From NCBI GenBank assembly GCA_019247775.1, contig JAFBAN010000017.1, forward strand, positions 1 to 40,230: DNA of 40,230 nt, read 5' to 3'. Below, piece after piece: positions 33,747-40,230 of this stretch. Numbering within the stretch: the first letter of the stretch is position 1; each line of letters opens with the position of its first letter. Both the position numbers and the translations under genes were made by a program. The notes beneath the pieces were generated by a model. That model had not been told where the DNA came from. It made no database searches and was given only the letters and a program-made list of their open reading frames with translations. The stretch is from Chitinophagaceae bacterium. Lineage in GTDB: Bacteria > Bacteroidota > Bacteroidia > Chitinophagales > Chitinophagaceae.

Positions 33747-34505
33747 ATGAAACTATTAGCCTCGCAGAAAATGAAAACAGGTGCATTGGTATTGACGGGC
33801 GTGATACTGCTGGTGCTGGCGATCTTCGTCATCGGCAGTCAGAAAAACCTGTTCGCAAATACCTTTAACCTGCAGGTGAAGTACCGCAATGTGTCCGGAT
33901 TGCAGGCGGGTAATGCTGTACGCCTTACCGGTATTAATGTGGGCACCGTGGAGTCTGTACGCATTGTTAACGATTCTACAGTGAATGTAGTACTCGCTAT
34001 CCAGAAATCCGTGCAGAAATTCATCCGCCTCGACGATTACGCCACCATCGGCAGTGATGGACTGATGGGCGACAAGATCGTTTTGATCGAACATGGGAAC
34101 GACAGCGCCGCGATCGTAAAGAACAACGATTACATAGCGGGCAATGAGCCCGTTGAAATGAGCAGCATCCTGGCCAGGATGAGCGATATCGCAGACAATG
34201 CTTCCATCCTCACAGAAAACCTGGCCGAAGTAATGTACAAGGTCAACACCGGCCAGGGCTCCTTCGGCCGGCTGCTCAACAGCGACCAGCTCGCCCGCCG
34301 GCTGGAAGGAACAGTAGCTTCTACTCAGCAGACCGTTCAGACGATCCAGAAAGGCGCCGAAGGATTCAGCGAAAATATGGAGGCCGCAAAGCATAATTTC
34401 CTGCTGCGCGGTTTCTTCAAGAAAAAAGAAAAGAAACGTATCCAGGATTCCATCGCCGCTGCAAAAGCAAAAGCGCAGCCCGTTGATCCCAAGAAAAAGA
34501 ACTGA
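33747..34505 (+). CDS. mlaD: MlaD-like MCE-domain protein
   Basis: 252 aa. An N-terminal membrane helix (~10-30), one MCE domain (~38-118; VKYRNVSGLQAGNAVRLTGI, TIGSDGLMGDKIVLI) and a long helical tail (~150-225) ending in a basic KKK-rich segment. The protein would hold lipid in the periplasm at the MlaEF complex. The tail is longer than in E. coli MlaD and could extend towards the outer membrane. Third gene of the mla run. Confidence 0.93.
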   Translation: MKLLASQKMKTGALVLTGVILLVLAIFVIGSQKNLFANTFNLQVKYRNVSGLQAGNAVRLTGINVGTVESVRIVNDSTVNVVLAIQKSVQKFIRLDDYATIGSDGLMGDKIVLIEHGNDSAAIVKNNDYIAGNEPVEMSSILARMSDIADNASILTENLAEVMYKVNTGQGSFGRLLNSDQLARRLEGTVASTQQTVQTIQKGAEGFSENMEAAKHNFLLRGFFKKKEKKRIQDSIAAAKAKAQPVDPKKKN

Positions 34506-34528
34506 CAATCTCAATAAAAACAACGACT

Positions 34529-35281
34529 ATGAAATTCACCACTTATTTTTTCGCAACGGCACTTGGTGTTGCCATCTTTACCGCCTGTAAAAATGACCGC
34601 GGCGACGATACCCATATGGACACCAATGCAACGGTAACCAAAATGCCCGCTGTTCTGGATCACACCCGGAATGGCGCAACAGATTCACTGGTGCCTGCGC
34701 CGGATAGCATAACAACGGCCGCCAATCCGGGCAGCGGCGCCTCCGGCAACACGGTGGCGAACGACCCTGCGTCAAAAAAAGATCCTGCGCTTAAAAAGGA
34801 CCCTGCACCCAAAACAGAAAAAAAGACATCCGAAACAACTGCCGCTGCCGGTGATAAACAGCCCTCGCTCGACAATCGGTTCCGTAAGACCAGCCGTAAA
34901 GGCCGGATCCTTCTGGCCGCGTTAAAGGCAGACCGCGAAGCGAATATGGTACCCGACCAGGAAGGTGTTTATGGACGCGCCGAGATCATGCCTGCCTTTC
35001 CGGGAGGAGACAATGCATTGCGCAACTATATCGAACGGAATATCGAGTACCCTGACCAGGCGCTCGATAAAGGCGTGGAGGGTACTGTGAAGGTAAATTT
35101 TGCCGTAGATGAAAAAGGGCGGATCTATAACCCCACGATCGCTTCCGCCAGGCTGGGTTCGGGATTGGAGGATGAAGCGCTAAGGGTGATAAAACAGATG
35201 CCGAAATGGACCCCCGGACAGGTAAAAGGGAATACCGTTAAAACCCGGGTAAGCCTGCCTATTACCTACAAAATTGAGTAA
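34529..35281 (+). CDS. TonB C-terminal-domain lipoprotein
   Basis: 250 aa. It starts with a lipoprotein signal (VAIFTAC; Cys20) rather than the usual TonB membrane anchor. A Pro/Lys/Ala-rich segment follows, with three imperfect DPAxKKDPA repeats (~85-100), then a linker and a TonB C-terminal domain (~165-250: MPAFPGGDNALRNYIERNIE, YPDQALDKGVEGTVKVNF, IKQMPKWTPG). It sits 23 nt after mlaD, so it may be in the same transcript. With a lipid anchor it may act as a periplasmic adaptor rather than a classic energy transducer. Note the TonB fold but keep the function open. Confidence 0.87.
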   Translation: MKFTTYFFATALGVAIFTACKNDRGDDTHMDTNATVTKMPAVLDHTRNGATDSLVPAPDSITTAANPGSGASGNTVANDPASKKDPALKKDPAPKTEKKTSETTAAAGDKQPSLDNRFRKTSRKGRILLAALKADREANMVPDQEGVYGRAEIMPAFPGGDNALRNYIERNIEYPDQALDKGVEGTVKVNFAVDEKGRIYNPTIASARLGSGLEDEALRVIKQMPKWTPGQVKGNTVKTRVSLPITYKIE

Positions 35282-35358
35282 TTCGGGTAACAGGTTTTTT
35301 CCGGATTTGGGGAATTTGTGGATTAATTTCCACAATCAGTCCCGTTGCAATGTAAAGT

Positions 35359-35392
35359 CGTTTAAATAAATTAGTTAAAAGCTATTTAAACG
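35359..35392. promoter_or_regulatory. Perfect 10-bp dyad, candidate activator site
   Basis: CGTTTAAATA (35359-35368) and TATTTAAACG (35383-35392) are exact reverse complements with a 14-nt spacer. The dyad lies just upstream of the sigma-54-like promoter, where enhancer-binding proteins may bind. AT-rich, so a chance origin is possible. Confidence 0.5.
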
Positions 35393-35413
35393 CCTCTAAT
35401 CGCTTATTTTTTA

Positions 35414-35430
35414 TTGGCACTATATATGCA
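35414..35430 (+). promoter_or_regulatory. Sigma-54 (-24/-12) promoter for the poly-HAMP kinase
   Basis: TTGGCACTATATATGCA keeps a full TGGCAC and the -24 GG and -12 GC dinucleotides exactly 10 nt apart, as RpoN requires; only the first T of TTGC differs. Predicted start of transcription is about 35441, ~115 nt before the kinase ATG. rpoN and an activator are encoded in this window. Confidence 0.6.
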
Positions 35431-35556
35431 GCTTTACAGATGACCACTTACGTACTAAACTGACTATCCAATTACCGTCGCATGCAGGCCATCGTGCCGG
35501 CACGCGTTGTTTAGTATTGTACCCGGCCATCTATTCAAACGACCAAACATTACTAA

Positions 35557-40230
<4,674 letters not shown>

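Overview
The window looks like chromosomal DNA of a Bacteroidota bacterium, most likely a Chitinophagaceae relative (Chitinophaga/Niastella type). The reasons are the TamB-TamL pair with a lipoprotein TamL, OmpA barrels with thrombospondin-type calcium repeats, a lipoprotein-like TonB protein, many PAS/HisKA kinases with an ASHDLQEPL-type phosphoacceptor box, few Shine-Dalgarno sequences, and a giant soluble poly-HAMP hybrid kinase. This is an inference from gene content; there is no rRNA or tRNA in the window. Nothing indicates a prophage, insertion sequence or CRISPR array.

Layout. (1) 1-5688, plus: a tight four-gene run. It holds the end of an Omp85-type outer-membrane barrel, an HD phosphohydrolase fused to a Pycsar-effector-like membrane domain, polyphosphate kinase 1, and a four-helix membrane class III nucleotidyl cyclase. 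The gaps are only 6-9 nt. A PAP2 phosphatase follows. (2) 7041-14240, minus: tamB-tamL, an envelope assembly module. (3) 14416-15659: a split-barrel flavin-type protein and a DHFR/RibD-like reductase, separated by a strong terminator. (4) 15883-22338, minus: rpoN, a sigma-54 activator (NtrC family) and two PAS histidine kinases in one apparent operon. (5) 22570-24703: a CHASE3 kinase, a possible HPF-like protein and a DUF1328 membrane peptide. (6) 24752-25193: a duplicated intergenic repeat ending in hairpins. (7) 25242-28748, minus: an OmpA-family protein, a truncated OmpA-domain protein and an FAD oxidoreductase. (8) 28812-32101: small stress and envelope genes (two lone receivers, holin-X, YtxH, a PPOX stress protein, hypotheticals). 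(9) 32240-35281, plus: an MlaE-MlaF-MlaD lipid transporter with a TonB-domain lipoprotein. (10) 35557 to the window end: a poly-HAMP/GAF hybrid histidine kinase, cut by the window edge.

How it fits together. Two themes dominate: the envelope (Omp85, TamB/TamL, Mla, OmpA, TonB, YtxH/holin-X) and signal transduction. The most suggestive unit is region 1, which links polyphosphate synthesis, a cyclic-nucleotide cyclase and a PycTM-type membrane protein carrying its own HD hydrolase. A well-spaced sigma-54 (-24/-12) promoter lies upstream of the poly-HAMP kinase, preceded by a perfect 10-bp dyad. It may be a target of the rpoN/activator cluster about 13 kb away.
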